A DNA stretch of 64,000 nt from Methanolobus profundi (lineage in GTDB: Archaea; Halobacteriota; Methanosarcinia; Methanosarcinales; Methanosarcinaceae): NCBI RefSeq assembly GCF_900114835.1, contig NZ_FOUJ01000006.1, positions 62,001-126,000 on the forward strand, written 5' to 3'. Made by a program: the position numbers and the translations under genes. A model generated the notes under the pieces. It ran no database searches. It had not been told where the DNA came from and saw nothing but the letters and a program-made list of their open reading frames with translations. Of this stretch, positions 18,240 through 26,801 are shown one piece after another. Position 1 is the first letter of the stretch. The number at the start of each line of letters is the position of its first letter.

Positions 18240-19328
18240 TCACGTTCTGGAAATGGACTTTCTGATAGGAGACAGAACGGATGTCTGTTTGGCAGCAGAT
18301 ATTTTAGAAATGGTCTTTGCGCCATTATTATTAAGTGAAGCATTGACCACGCCCCCTCTTCCAGAGACAGCTGCAAATTCTACTTTTTCACTTGCAACTA
18401 TAACATCGATAGAAGCACCGATATCAGCATAATCCCCGGCAACTACAGACTGACCTATGACCGTGCCAGCCTTCAAAGCATCTGCCTGCTCTGTTACCCT
18501 CCCAATAGTAAGCTTACTTTTTGCCAATGCACTCCTCGCAGAGACAAGTGGCATACCTACAAGATCAGGGACCGGAACTGAAGTTATCTTTGATATCACC
18601 AGATCCACGGCATCGCCTGGCCTTGCAACAGAACTTCCCGATGGGATCTGTGAAAGCACAGTACCCTGTATCAAATTACTTTCCTTCTCAATAACCTCAC
18701 CCTTTGCAAATCCGGCATCCTTTATTATAGATACTGCCGAGTCCATATCAAGTCCCACAACATCCGGGACATCAATAAGGTCAGTGAGAACTGATCCCTT
18801 TGACGAGGAACTGATGGTAAACTCTACCTCGCTCAAATTGGCAGCAGGGATCACATCATCTGCCTTAGGTAACTGAAAGCGCAGTTCATTGTCCCGGACA
18901 GCAAGGTTCGTCCTGAGCTTTATATTCATTGAACTGATACTGTAATCCACATTTGATGAAGTGGAGTTCATGGCGCCATCCATCTCTTCAAGAGAATCAC
19001 GAAATGCCATTACAAGATTGGACGACGTGAGTTCCGGCCTTGTACGTGAAAGCTGTTCCAACTGCTTTTCAACTTCAGCTTTCTCCCTTAGTATTTCCTG
19101 CACCCTGTTGTCAAGGATAGCATAATCCTGCTTCAAAGTAAGGTTCTCACTTTTCAATAATTCCAATGACCCTTCTTTTGATATGAGCTCCTTTTGGATA
19201 GATTCATATGTGGATTCCACATCTTCAATTGCTCTCTGAACCAGAGTATAGCTCTGTTTCTTAGATGCTGCTGTTGTTGACCGGTTCAAACGATCAACAT
19301 TCTTCCTGAGTTCTGTAATATCGGCCAT
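18240..19328 (-). CDS. Cytoplasmic coiled-coil protein with two PASTA domains
   Basis: 362 aa. Residues about 30-95 are a heptad-rich coiled coil. About 98-175 is an undefined segment with strand-like VDYSISSMNIKLRTNLAV. Two PASTA repeats follow: VPDVVGLDMDSAVSIIKDAG (about 187-246) and VPVPDLVGMPLVSARSALAK (about 251-312). A Ser/Lys-rich tail ends the protein. There is no signal peptide or membrane span, whereas bacterial PASTA repeats normally sit outside the cell on penicillin-binding proteins or Ser/Thr kinases. Methanogens of this group have no peptidoglycan, so another ligand is likely. It lies 16 nt after the 135-aa gene and overlaps the I9-like frame. Confidence 0.8.
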   Translation of the reverse strand: MADITELRKNVDRLNRSTTAASKKQSYTLVQRAIEDVESTYESIQKELISKEGSLELLKSENLTLKQDYAILDNRVQEILREKAEVEKQLEQLSRTRPELTSSNLVMAFRDSLEEMDGAMNSTSSNVDYSISSMNIKLRTNLAVRDNELRFQLPKADDVIPAANLSEVEFTISSSSKGSVLTDLIDVPDVVGLDMDSAVSIIKDAGFAKGEVIEKESNLIQGTVLSQIPSGSSVARPGDAVDLVISKITSVPVPDLVGMPLVSARSALAKSKLTIGRVTEQADALKAGTVIGQSVVAGDYADIGASIDVIVASEKVEFAAVSGRGGVVNASLNNNGAKTISKISAAKQTSVLSPIRKSISRT

Positions 19329-19344
19329 CCCCTTCCCCCAATGA

Positions 19345-19752
19345 TCATTCTTCCACTACTTTAGAAGAAGAAGGAACCGACACGATCCTGGCCTTGAGAA
19401 CACTTGAACCCTTTACATCGTAAGAATTAAGAGAATTATATGAAGCGTTCAGTGGTGCTGCACTAAGAACACGCTTATATCCCCTTATACGGTTCTTTGA
19501 ATCCCTTTCTTCCTCATACTTCATGGACAGGGCCATCTTAAGCTCAATATCAACTTCTGGTATATGATACCATGTCGCTTCAATATTATAGTCCTTAAGT
19601 GCCTCATCGCCCTCAAGCTCTATCTGAGTATCAATGGAATTGCGGTCGAGCGTTTTCTGAGTCTCTGCAATAGATTTCCCCATCTCGCTCAATATTGTAG
19701 AGAGAGGACTGACAAGTACCTCTTCAATATTCACGTTGCTACTGGATGGCAA
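19345..19752 (-). CDS. Unknown protein, short paralogue of the 202-aa gene (135 aa)
   Basis: Not recognised as a named family. It shares a layout with the gene at 19824-20432: an N-terminal helix (PLSTILSEMGKSIAETQKTL followed by DRNSI), a strand IPEVDIELKMALSMKYEEE near 63-82, and a C-terminal strand region ending GSSVLKARIVSVPSSSKVVEE. No signal peptide, membrane span or cysteine. It is compact and mostly beta after the first helix. Gap of 71 nt from the upstream paralogue and 16 nt to the PASTA gene. Confidence 0.75.
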   Translation of the reverse strand: MPSSSNVNIEEVLVSPLSTILSEMGKSIAETQKTLDRNSIDTQIELEGDEALKDYNIEATWYHIPEVDIELKMALSMKYEEERDSKNRIRGYKRVLSAAPLNASYNSLNSYDVKGSSVLKARIVSVPSSSKVVEE

Positions 19753-19823
19753 TATGCTACCTCCTTCAATGGTCGTAAAAATAAATTATCAACGCAGCAA
19801 TTCCTGCATTGATATTACCTTAA

Positions 19824-20432
19824 TTACTCAGCTGCCTCTTTCACGCGGACTGTAGGAACAGCACGTTCTGGAGGTGGTACTGGCTTGAGGGTAGTTCTCA
19901 GAAGACTCGTACCCTGTTCATTGAAGGTGTATTTGGACTTGTAGGTAGCATCATATGTCGATGTATATGCAACATTGGTAGTGTTCTCTGCACTTACCTT
20001 GGCCTTTCCAAAGAGGAGACCTGCAAGACCACTTGACTGGTAACTACCTTTTATCTTCGATTCGTTTGTGAACTTGAATTCCCTGCCATATTTCTTTTCT
20101 GTAGAGAATTCCCTCTTCATCGAGATGGTCATCTTTACTTCGATAATGGATTCAGTGAATTCATAGAAACGTGGTTCTAAGCCATAGGTCAGCAACGACA
20201 TTGGCTCATCGTTCGTTACAACATCTGTTGCTGTAACGTTACCATCCTCATCCACGGTTTCTTCTATATAGAGAATTACACTCCCTACATCCAGTTCTGT
20301 CTCTGCAAGGGCCTGTGCTACATTGATAGAGTTCATATCAAGAGCTGTCTGCCCCTCTGCGATGGCAAAGGCCATCTCTTTTATCATATCTCCGAATGGA
20401 ACATCTAATAATCTTTGTCCAACAGATACCAT
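19824..20432 (-). CDS. Unknown protein, first gene of the PASTA cluster (202 aa)
   Basis: Not recognised as a named family. The N-terminal amphipathic helix PFGDMIKEMAFAIAEGQTAL plus DMNSI matches the start of the 135-aa paralogue. FTESIIEVKMTISMKREF (about 91-108) matches its central strand. The C-terminus is beta-rich and repetitive (TSTYDATYKSKYTFNEQGTSLL), ending in a Pro-rich then acidic tail. Predicted soluble and cytoplasmic. GGGAGG 6 nt before the ATG and a TATA box about 40 nt upstream make it the head of the operon. The two paralogues probably form a hetero- or homo-oligomer, which is inference. Confidence 0.78.
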   Translation of the reverse strand: MVSVGQRLLDVPFGDMIKEMAFAIAEGQTALDMNSINVAQALAETELDVGSVILYIEETVDEDGNVTATDVVTNDEPMSLLTYGLEPRFYEFTESIIEVKMTISMKREFSTEKKYGREFKFTNESKIKGSYQSSGLAGLLFGKAKVSAENTTNVAYTSTYDATYKSKYTFNEQGTSLLRTTLKPVPPPERAVPTVRVKEAAE

Positions 20433-20470
20433 GTTAAACCTCCCACATTATGGTTACTATAAATATAGGT

Positions 20471-20490
20471 CGATATAAGTTAAAGGCTTT
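20471..20490 (-). promoter_or_regulatory. BRE/TATA promoter of the PASTA cluster
   Basis: The minus strand reads AAAGCCTTTAACTTATATCG. A start near 20456 would leave about 24 nt of leader containing GGGAGG. A second AT box (CTATATTTATA) lies closer to the gene but would leave almost no leader. Confidence 0.45.
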
Positions 20491-20614
20491 ACTAAAAATA
20501 AAGTACCAAATATAAAAATAAGAGTGAATATATTAGTGCCATCAAAATAGTACCAGCATTACCGAAAAATCATATTCAAATGAGCATTGAATATATTGAA
20601 AATAAGGCACCATC

Positions 20615-20662
20615 TATACTAAAAAATAGAAAGAGAGAAAGAATACTTTATTCTCTCTTACT
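20615..20662 (-). terminator. Terminator-like imperfect hairpin after the vWA gene
   Basis: Leftward from the vWA stop codon, an imperfect AGAGAGAAT/ATTCTTTCTCTCT stem is followed by CTATTTTTTAG. Position and T-run fit termination of the vWA gene. Confidence 0.4.
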
Positions 20663-21844
20663 GAATACAAAAGCCAGTCCTACAATTGCGATCATTGGAA
20701 TCGCTACTGTGGGGAATTCTGGAATTTCCTCACTTGGTGGAATATTTTCGCCGACAGAAATGTATGCCTGAGGAATACCTACAGATCCTGCATCATTTCC
20801 TTCACTGTCATCATAATTGACCACTGCATCAGGAACAACATCAACAGGAAGCCTGTTTCCAATCTGATCACACTTTGCTTCGAAGGTCAAAGTGACTGTT
20901 TCATCAGCAGACATATCAGGATCCTTATCACTTAACTCTCCAATATTGAGCCATGTAATTGTTGTAGTCCCAGTGATCGGATCCTCATATATGCTATCAG
21001 GAATAACATTGAATGATCCTTCATCTACAATATAAGCTTGAGTTATTTCAATGACATCTACATTATAAGGAATCGTAGAAGCAGCCACCTCAGAGTATAT
21101 ATCCTGATAAATGGCATCAAGGTTAGCTGCAGTTGGAGCTGGGTAGTAAGCTCCTCCTGTCGTAGTAGCCATATCCATTAAGCCTGCTGTGTCAACAGAT
21201 GAACCCAGCCCTATACTATAAATCGTGTATCCTGCGGTTGCAGCTGCTACAGCAGTATCGTGGCTATAGGATCCTGATCCATCACTAAGGAAAATAATTA
21301 TCTCTGCAGATGATCCGGACCTTGCATTTGCATTTAAAAGATTTATTGACTCTGTCAGTCCTACATTGAGATTTGTGCCTCCACTATGATCAACGGCATC
21401 TATTCTTGTCTTGAGATATGCAAAATCATTGGTCAATGCTTCTGAAAAATCAATGTCACTATCCCAACTTACAACACCTGCTGTGTCCTTAGTTGAATCC
21501 ATCTTATCAAGGAAAGCTTTTGCAGCATCCAATCTAAGGTTGTTAGGGTCACCATAAGAATAACCCATACTTCCAGAACTGTCTATTGCAAATATAACAT
21601 CCATTGGTACAGACGTTGTAGTAGCACTACCTGCACCTGTTACCTCAATAGTCACTGTAGTAATTTCATTACTGCCACTTCCAGCAATGTTGATACTTGT
21701 TGGTGATGCAGTCTTTGTAACAGTAGGTTCTGCAATAACAGCACTTGCGCTTACCACCCCAACCATAGAGATAGTAACGATACATAAAATAGCTATCAAG
21801 AACATATCTTTCGACAGCTTATTAAATTTGCTTATTTCAATCAT
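20648..21844 (-). CDS. Secreted von Willebrand factor A protein with PEF-CTERM tail
   Basis: 398 aa. N-terminal signal/TM segment (MFLIAILCIVTISMVGVVSASA, about 14-35). vWA domain about 75-260, with an intact MIDAS start (FAIDSSGSM) plus the conserved Thr/Asp loops (SGGTNLNVGL and FLSDGSGS). A DUF11-like beta region follows. The C-terminus EIPEFPTVAIPMIAIVGLAF plus a basic end is a PEF-CTERM sorting signal, processed by an archaeosortase in Methanosarcinales; that enzyme is not in this window. Likely a surface-anchored, metal-dependent adhesion or binding protein. Stands alone, with GGAG before the ATG. Confidence 0.85.
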   Translation of the reverse strand: MIEISKFNKLSKDMFLIAILCIVTISMVGVVSASAVIAEPTVTKTASPTSINIAGSGSNEITTVTIEVTGAGSATTTSVPMDVIFAIDSSGSMGYSYGDPNNLRLDAAKAFLDKMDSTKDTAGVVSWDSDIDFSEALTNDFAYLKTRIDAVDHSGGTNLNVGLTESINLLNANARSGSSAEIIIFLSDGSGSYSHDTAVAAATAGYTIYSIGLGSSVDTAGLMDMATTTGGAYYPAPTAANLDAIYQDIYSEVAASTIPYNVDVIEITQAYIVDEGSFNVIPDSIYEDPITGTTTITWLNIGELSDKDPDMSADETVTLTFEAKCDQIGNRLPVDVVPDAVVNYDDSEGNDAGSVGIPQAYISVGENIPPSEEIPEFPTVAIPMIAIVGLAFVFSKRE

Positions 21845-22058
21845 AAGTCATACTCCACTATACCGTACCGTGTATGAAACCAGATACTCCATACATGTAA
21901 TTGATCATGCAATGAAAATAGTATCATAGTTCCGTAACAATATTTCAGATTACAACTCTAGTGTATAAAGATTTCTATATTGTTATTTGTAGATTAGTAT
22001 AATAATTAAAAAATAGGGAGTTTTGGATAACCAAAATCAATCAAAAACTTAGTAACTA

Positions 22059-22095
22059 CAAAAAAATAAACATATAGGATGACCAGTAGTCATCC
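22059..22095 (-). terminator. Terminator after iorAB
   Basis: A perfect 7-bp stem (GGATGAC-TACTG-GTCATCC; 22077-22095) overlaps the end of iorB. On the minus strand it is followed by TATATGTTTATTTTTTTG. Good terminator for the iorAB operon. Confidence 0.6.
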
Positions 22096-22686
22096 CTGAG
22101 TTATATCCCTACCCATCTCAAAGGCACGGACATTGATATCCACGGTTTTCGGAGGAACAAGTTCCTTCACACATTCCTTCAGAGTATCCGGAGATATCGG
22201 AAGATAATTTGATATTGCACCTACCATGACAACGTTCATGGATTGAGGATTACCTGCCTCTTTTGCAAGTTCAGTAGCATTGAAAGCTTTTACTTCATGG
22301 GTCTCTTTGAGCTTTGCAATGATAGCATCAACATCAGGATAAGAACAAAGTCCGGAGGTCACAGTAACCGGAAGTATAGGATCTGTGTTCACTATTATAG
22401 TCCCATCATCAGAAAGGAACTCAAGATACCTGAGAGCCTCACTTGGTTCAAGTGCAAGTAATACGTCAGCACCCTTCATAGGGATCATGGAACCGAGCTC
22501 ACAGCCAAGTCTGATATGATTGACAACCGAGCCACCACGCTGTGCCATTCCATGAGTCTCTGCTGCACGAACAGACAGGTCTTCCTTCACGGCAGCTTTG
22601 CCGATAATATCTGACGCAAGGATAGTACCCTGTCCACCTACACCAGCGATCACAAGGTCGAATTTGGAAATTCCTTCTGCACTCAT
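22090..22686 (-). CDS. iorB: Indolepyruvate:ferredoxin oxidoreductase beta subunit
   Basis: 198 aa gamma-type pyruvate/ketoisovalerate oxidoreductase domain. FDLVIAGVGGQGTILASDII (9-28) is the conserved N-terminus and HGMAQRGGSVVNHIR follows. With IorA it oxidatively decarboxylates aryl pyruvates to aryl-acetyl-CoA, reducing ferredoxin, or runs in reverse to make aromatic amino acid precursors. Its ATG overlaps the iorA stop by 4 nt, the usual arrangement. Confidence 0.94.
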   Translation of the reverse strand: MSAEGISKFDLVIAGVGGQGTILASDIIGKAAVKEDLSVRAAETHGMAQRGGSVVNHIRLGCELGSMIPMKGADVLLALEPSEALRYLEFLSDDGTIIVNTDPILPVTVTSGLCSYPDVDAIIAKLKETHEVKAFNATELAKEAGNPQSMNVVMVGAISNYLPISPDTLKECVKELVPPKTVDINVRAFEMGRDITQG

Positions 22687-24512
22687 TTCTTCACCTCCGA
22701 GATAGCATCGAACTTACAAAGACTGGCACATACTCCACAGCCAGTACACATTGAATTAATAGATGCCTTTTTGGTATCTTTGTCAAACTCAATGGCAGGA
22801 CAACCCAGATTCACACATAACCTACATCCCACACATGCATCTGCATCAATGGTGAATGGCTTTCTGCGAAGACCTGAACGCTTTGCATCTATGACACATA
22901 ATTGTTCTGTGATAACAACAGATGTGCCCTTGAACTCCTTTGCCCTTTTGAAGACTTCTTCGGTCTGCTGAAGGTCATAGGGGTCTGCCTTTTCAACGAA
23001 ACCTGCACCCAGGCTTTTACAAAGTGCAACCAGATCAACTTCAGAGGTTTCCTCACCAGTAGCAGTCTTACCCATTCCAGGGTTTGGCTGGTGACCGGTC
23101 ATTGCAGTTATGCGGTTATCCACTATAGTTACTGTAATGTCAGCTTTATTGTAGATAGCATTGAGAAGACCATTCATTCCGGTATGGAAGAAGGTTGAAT
23201 CACCAATTGAGCAGCAGATAGGTTTTTTCTCCCCTGCCTGATACATTCCACTTGCCACGGTAATACTTCCACCCATACAGAGTGTTGTATCAACTGTACC
23301 GCTCTGGATACCAAGTGTGTAGCAACCAATGTCACTTGGGAAAATAGCATCCTTGCCATAGACCTTTTTCATGACATGGAAACTTGCCCTGTGAGAACAT
23401 CCAGGACACATGACAGGAGGACGCATTGGAAGATCGATCCTGCATGCATTATAATCGAAGTCCTCAGCAACTTCAGCAGGAACATCCGGCCTTTCAAGTC
23501 CGAGAACCTCTGCAAGAACGTCAGAACAGATATCGGTGTTCAGCTCATAAACCCTTGGAACAGGGCCCTGAAGCTTACCGATCACTTCCACAGTTGAACC
23601 TGTTTCCTGTGCAATTATCCTGACCTGCTCTTCGACAACAGGTTCCATCTCCTCGAAAATGAGGACACGTTCAGTGCTCTCCAGAAGAGTACGTATCTTG
23701 TTCTCAGGAACAGGATAGGTTCCGATCTTAAGGAATGATGCGTTGATGCTCTGTTTGATTATGGCTTCCTTTGCATATACTGAAGCGATACCTGATGCGA
23801 TCACTCCAACATTTGCACCATCGCTTAGTTCGAGTGAGTTCCATGGAGAGTTCTCCAGCCCTTCCTGCATGGTCTTCTGTACCTCAAGCAGACGTACATG
23901 CTGCACCCTTGCATTCTTCGGGACCATGACCCATCTTTCAAGCTCCTTCACGAACTCTGCTACAGGTCTTGTCTCGTTCACAGGCCCTAGCTCCACATCG
24001 GATTTACCATGTGAGATACGCGTTGTAGGTCTATAGATAACAGGCATCTGTACCTTGTTAGAAAATTCAAATGCAAATGACATCATGTCCTTGGCTTCCT
24101 GTGGTGTGGAAGGATCAAGACATGGTATAAGTGAGAATTGTGAGTATCTGCGAGTGTCCTGCTCGTTCTGTGATGAGTGGCATGATGGATCATCTGCAAC
24201 GATAATTACCATGCTGCCCTTTACACCAGTATAAGCCAGGGTCAGTAACGGGTCTGCTGCTACATTAAGTCCGACATGTTTCATTGTGACAACAGAACGG
24301 ACACCGGTCATTGCAGCACCTGCAGCCACTTCAAGTGCAACCTTCTCATTGACCGACCATTCTACATAAAAATCCCTTTCTTTCATTGCTGCCAGTGTAC
24401 CGATGATCTCAGATGACGGTGTTCCCGGGTATCCGGATATGACCTGCCCGCCTCCTTCAACGATACCGCGTGCAATTGCAACGTTTCCCAGCATGTACTC
24501 GCGTGTGCTCAT
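22683..24512 (-). CDS. iorA: Indolepyruvate:ferredoxin oxidoreductase alpha subunit
   Basis: 609 aa. N-terminal pyrimidine-binding domain (GYPGTPSSEIIGTL). The central TPP-binding region CPGCSHRASF, then CSIGDSTFFHTGMNGLLNAI, lies near 375-460. Two 4Fe-4S motifs at the C-terminus are CVGCRLCVNLGCP and CTGCGVCASLCK. The ATG at 24512 has GGAG 6 nt upstream; a farther ATG (24533) is in frame but lacks a site. Divergent from the DUF155 gene. Its promoter and first codons have a diverged second copy at about 25839-25936. Confidence 0.95.
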   Translation of the reverse strand: MSTREYMLGNVAIARGIVEGGGQVISGYPGTPSSEIIGTLAAMKERDFYVEWSVNEKVALEVAAGAAMTGVRSVVTMKHVGLNVAADPLLTLAYTGVKGSMVIIVADDPSCHSSQNEQDTRRYSQFSLIPCLDPSTPQEAKDMMSFAFEFSNKVQMPVIYRPTTRISHGKSDVELGPVNETRPVAEFVKELERWVMVPKNARVQHVRLLEVQKTMQEGLENSPWNSLELSDGANVGVIASGIASVYAKEAIIKQSINASFLKIGTYPVPENKIRTLLESTERVLIFEEMEPVVEEQVRIIAQETGSTVEVIGKLQGPVPRVYELNTDICSDVLAEVLGLERPDVPAEVAEDFDYNACRIDLPMRPPVMCPGCSHRASFHVMKKVYGKDAIFPSDIGCYTLGIQSGTVDTTLCMGGSITVASGMYQAGEKKPICCSIGDSTFFHTGMNGLLNAIYNKADITVTIVDNRITAMTGHQPNPGMGKTATGEETSEVDLVALCKSLGAGFVEKADPYDLQQTEEVFKRAKEFKGTSVVITEQLCVIDAKRSGLRRKPFTIDADACVGCRLCVNLGCPAIEFDKDTKKASINSMCTGCGVCASLCKFDAISEVKK

Positions 24513-24590
24513 ATTGATCTCCTGCCAAGTCATACAAAATGATCATTGATAAAGATATCTAGAAGAATGTGGCATGTTAACATGTATCAC
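24494..24590. repeat. Direct repeat copy A (iorA 5' end and promoter)
   Basis: Covers the first six codons of iorA, its ribosome binding site and about 75 nt upstream. Copy B at 25839-25936 matches it with about nine mismatches over the first 69 aligned positions, and more loosely beyond. Both are in the same orientation and they bracket the DUF155 gene. Confidence 0.7.
24573..24584. promoter_or_regulatory. 12-bp palindrome in the iorA/DUF155 divergent spacer
   Basis: CATGTTAACATG is a perfect palindrome located between the two divergent start regions, a reasonable operator candidate. In copy B of the repeat the corresponding segment (TGTTAGTATGTAAT) has lost the symmetry. Confidence 0.3.
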
Positions 24591-24660
24591 TGCATGATGA
24601 TTTAGTGAGAAATAACTGAAATACAAAAAGGAACTAACAAAGCTACTAACGGCTTCCTGT

Positions 24661-24674
24661 AAAGGTTTATAAGC
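24661..24674 (+). promoter_or_regulatory. BRE/TATA promoter of the DUF155 gene
   Basis: AAAGGTTTATAAGC is a strong archaeal BRE/TATA match. Initiation is expected near 24693, about 30 nt before the ATG, with AGGAG in the leader. Confidence 0.6.
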
Positions 24675-24721
24675 TTACACACTAAACTGTGAATATAGTT
24701 CTCCGCAGGAGATGATCATCC

Positions 24722-25783
24722 ATGATAACGATTCGTTTTTACAGGATCTATGACATTGGACTGGATATCGACCTTGACTGGCTTGAAAAGGAACTTGCCA
24801 GCAGCTTCAGCACGGCAAGAGCAAGTTTTGTGCGTGTCAGACCTACATCCATTATTATGGAGATACCGCCACTGCTTATCAGACTTGGACAATGCAGTGT
24901 GGAGAAGGAAGGAGAGAACTTTGAGTTCTCTGTTTTCGCACGTATTTTCCGTGTTGGTGCTATCAGCCTGTGTTTTGCTTATGAGAAAGAAGATGCGGAC
25001 TTTGAATTCCTCGAGAACACGGCACTTTTATTCTCTGAACAGGAAGGACTTGAGGATCTGTTCCTTTCACATCTCAATACTCTGGCAGATATACTCAAAC
25101 CGCATATCAGAGGGTTTTCACTCAGCCCGGATTTCTTTGAAGATTATACCATTTACCACATGGACCGGATGGATGATTCCATTGACCCGATACCAATTCT
25201 TGCAGGCGAGAAAATTGACTTCTCACCCCAGGTGAGAGAGGAGATCCTCAAAGGTTCACATAGTTATACTAAACATGACCGTGCTATTTTTTCCTGGGAC
25301 TCTGCCCTGATCTGCGATCCTGAAACTCCTACAGACCTTTTTGACCTCATTGAGTTTGCAAATGTACAGGTCTTTGAGCTGCGTTACTACGACAGGGAAC
25401 TGAGCAGGAGCATGGAAAAGATGTACGAGGATATCGCCTTTGCAGATAAACTCTCGTTCTTCAAAAGAAGACAACTCTACAGGACAATTATGACACAGCT
25501 CATGCAGGACAATGCAGCCCTTTCTGAAGTCACCGAGAAGGTCAACAACCTTATCAAGGTCACTGAGGACGTATATTATGCAAGGGTATATGCAACTGTC
25601 CTGAAAACGCTACGAAGCGAGCAGTGGAGCGAGAGTGTGAATCGTAAAATAGACATGATACAGGACAATTATTCAATGCTCTCTGATGAGGTCAGGATCG
25701 AGCACTCCAATTATCTTGAATGGATAATTATTGTGCTGATCGCTATTGAGATCGTTATGGCTGTGGTGGAGAGGATCGTTTGA
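24722..25783 (+). CDS. DUF155 / RMND1-Sif2 family membrane-anchored protein
   Basis: 353 aa. The C-terminal half carries the DUF155 (COG1723, YagE/RMND1) signature: VFELRYYDRELSRSM, then VYYARVYATVLKTLRSEQW, RKIDMIQDNYSMLSDEV and IEHSNYLEWIIIVLIAIEIV, the last being the single C-terminal membrane span. Eukaryotic relatives (RMND1) sit in the mitochondrial inner membrane and support translation; archaeal roles are unknown. It has its own promoter and is bracketed by a direct repeat of the iorA 5' region, which suggests it was inserted or rearranged there. Confidence 0.88.
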   Translation: MITIRFYRIYDIGLDIDLDWLEKELASSFSTARASFVRVRPTSIIMEIPPLLIRLGQCSVEKEGENFEFSVFARIFRVGAISLCFAYEKEDADFEFLENTALLFSEQEGLEDLFLSHLNTLADILKPHIRGFSLSPDFFEDYTIYHMDRMDDSIDPIPILAGEKIDFSPQVREEILKGSHSYTKHDRAIFSWDSALICDPETPTDLFDLIEFANVQVFELRYYDRELSRSMEKMYEDIAFADKLSFFKRRQLYRTIMTQLMQDNAALSEVTEKVNNLIKVTEDVYYARVYATVLKTLRSEQWSESVNRKIDMIQDNYSMLSDEVRIEHSNYLEWIIIVLIAIEIVMAVVERIV

Positions 25784-25838
25784 GGGTAAGTGAAGAAAGA
25801 GTGCTTTTTGGAGAAAATACATTGCTATATCAACAGCC

Positions 25839-25936
25839 TGTACTCACGTGTTCTCATGTTGATATCCTGCCAGGTCATAAAAAACGATCATTGATAGAGA
25901 TATCCAAGAAAAGCACAATTCTGTTAGTATGTAATA
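25839..25936 (-). pseudogene. Remnant of an iorA-like 5' end (direct repeat copy B)
   Basis: The minus strand reads ATG AGA ACA CGT GAG TAC, i.e. MRTREY, against MSTREY of iorA, then runs into a stop within a few codons. The upstream 75 nt also match the iorA promoter region, including GGATATC...TATCAATGATCG. It is a truncated relic of a duplicated iorA start, in the same orientation as the intact gene. Confidence 0.55.
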
Positions 25937-25956
25937 TGCCTGGATATAAATATAGG

Positions 25957-25992
25957 AATAAAAAAGAAGTGACACTTTGTTATTAAAGTGTC
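25957..25992 (-). terminator. Terminator after the 247-aa PEF-CTERM gene
   Basis: An 8-bp perfect stem GACACTTT/AAAGTGTC (25971-25992, 6-nt loop). In the leftward direction it is followed by ACTTCTTTTTTATTCC. Confidence 0.55.
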
Positions 25993-26039
25993 AAAAATGA
26001 AACATAGGACATTAGCTACAGAAGTTCTTTTGTCCCCTA

Positions 26040-26783
26040 TTATTTTCTACGCTGGATGAATACCATCAGACCTATTATTGCCATTACAGGAATAACAATA
26101 GATGGGAACTCCGGGATCTCAGTATTGCAGCCACCCTGTCCGCCACCTGCTGTACCGCTGGTATGGGTTTCACCACCATGGTCCTCAGTGCTATCACTTC
26201 CACCACAATTACCGTTTCCTCCTGAACCGCCTCCCTGTGAATTCATACTGACATCCACAGTAAAAGCATCTCCTGCAATGATCTTTCCATTACCATAAAG
26301 TTGCCCTCGTATCCTGAAATCAACCTTGCCTTCAAGCGTAGCATCATCGCATGCATCCTTCAGATAATCAAGGACATTGGTATTCACGATCACAGTCTTC
26401 CCTTTTGGATTCACATATTGATACGAGAACGGTGTATCGTACAGCTCCTGCCTGTAATACATCAGGACCAACTTGTCATCCTGTTCATTTATTTCGGGAT
26501 TGGGTTTTACCATCTGTAGTTCACCCACATCCACATAACCAGGAATGCTTCCAGCAGGCAGGTCGATCATTATCCTGAGAGAATCAGGCTTTATTTCTCT
26601 TATATCATAATTACCATTTGTATTGAAGATCTCAACTGCAAAATATGGTGCTTTGGAATTCAGCATCAGAGTATCAGGAGAGATTATGTAATCCACACTT
26701 TCATCTGCTATAGCAGAGCCCGTACACATGAACAGAAGCAGGAACATAGTCCAGACTATGCATGTTGATCTTTGTTTACCCAT
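26040..26783 (-). CDS. Secreted PEF-CTERM protein with Gly-rich linker
   Basis: 247 aa, no recognised catalytic domain. Signal peptide MGKQRSTCIVWTMFLLLF through SAIA (1-27). Beta-rich body about 30-180 (ISPDTLMLNSKAPYFAVEIF). A Gly/Ser/His-rich linker with two CG/GC cysteines (about 185-220) precedes the PEF-CTERM signal EIPEFPSIVIPVMAIIGLMV and RRK. Expected to be processed and surface-attached by an archaeosortase. The ATG at 26783 has GGAGGT 7 nt upstream. Monocistronic with its own promoter and terminator. Confidence 0.82.
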   Translation of the reverse strand: MGKQRSTCIVWTMFLLLFMCTGSAIADESVDYIISPDTLMLNSKAPYFAVEIFNTNGNYDIREIKPDSLRIMIDLPAGSIPGYVDVGELQMVKPNPEINEQDDKLVLMYYRQELYDTPFSYQYVNPKGKTVIVNTNVLDYLKDACDDATLEGKVDFRIRGQLYGNGKIIAGDAFTVDVSMNSQGGGSGGNGNCGGSDSTEDHGGETHTSGTAGGGQGGCNTEIPEFPSIVIPVMAIIGLMVFIQRRK

Positions 26784-26801
26784 ATTGTACCTCCAACCCA
26801 A

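Larger units (their letters stand above)
25784..26039. other. Spacer holding the iorA remnant and a terminator
   Basis: 256 nt. A 68-codon frame at 25780-25986 lies on the plus strand but is opposite the iorA-like remnant and has no family pattern, so it is not called. The right end holds the terminator hairpin of the PEF-CTERM gene. Confidence 0.5.

Noticed and set aside
25780-25986. 68-codon frame after the DUF155 gene
   Set aside because: It runs antisense through the iorA-like remnant and shows no protein-family features.
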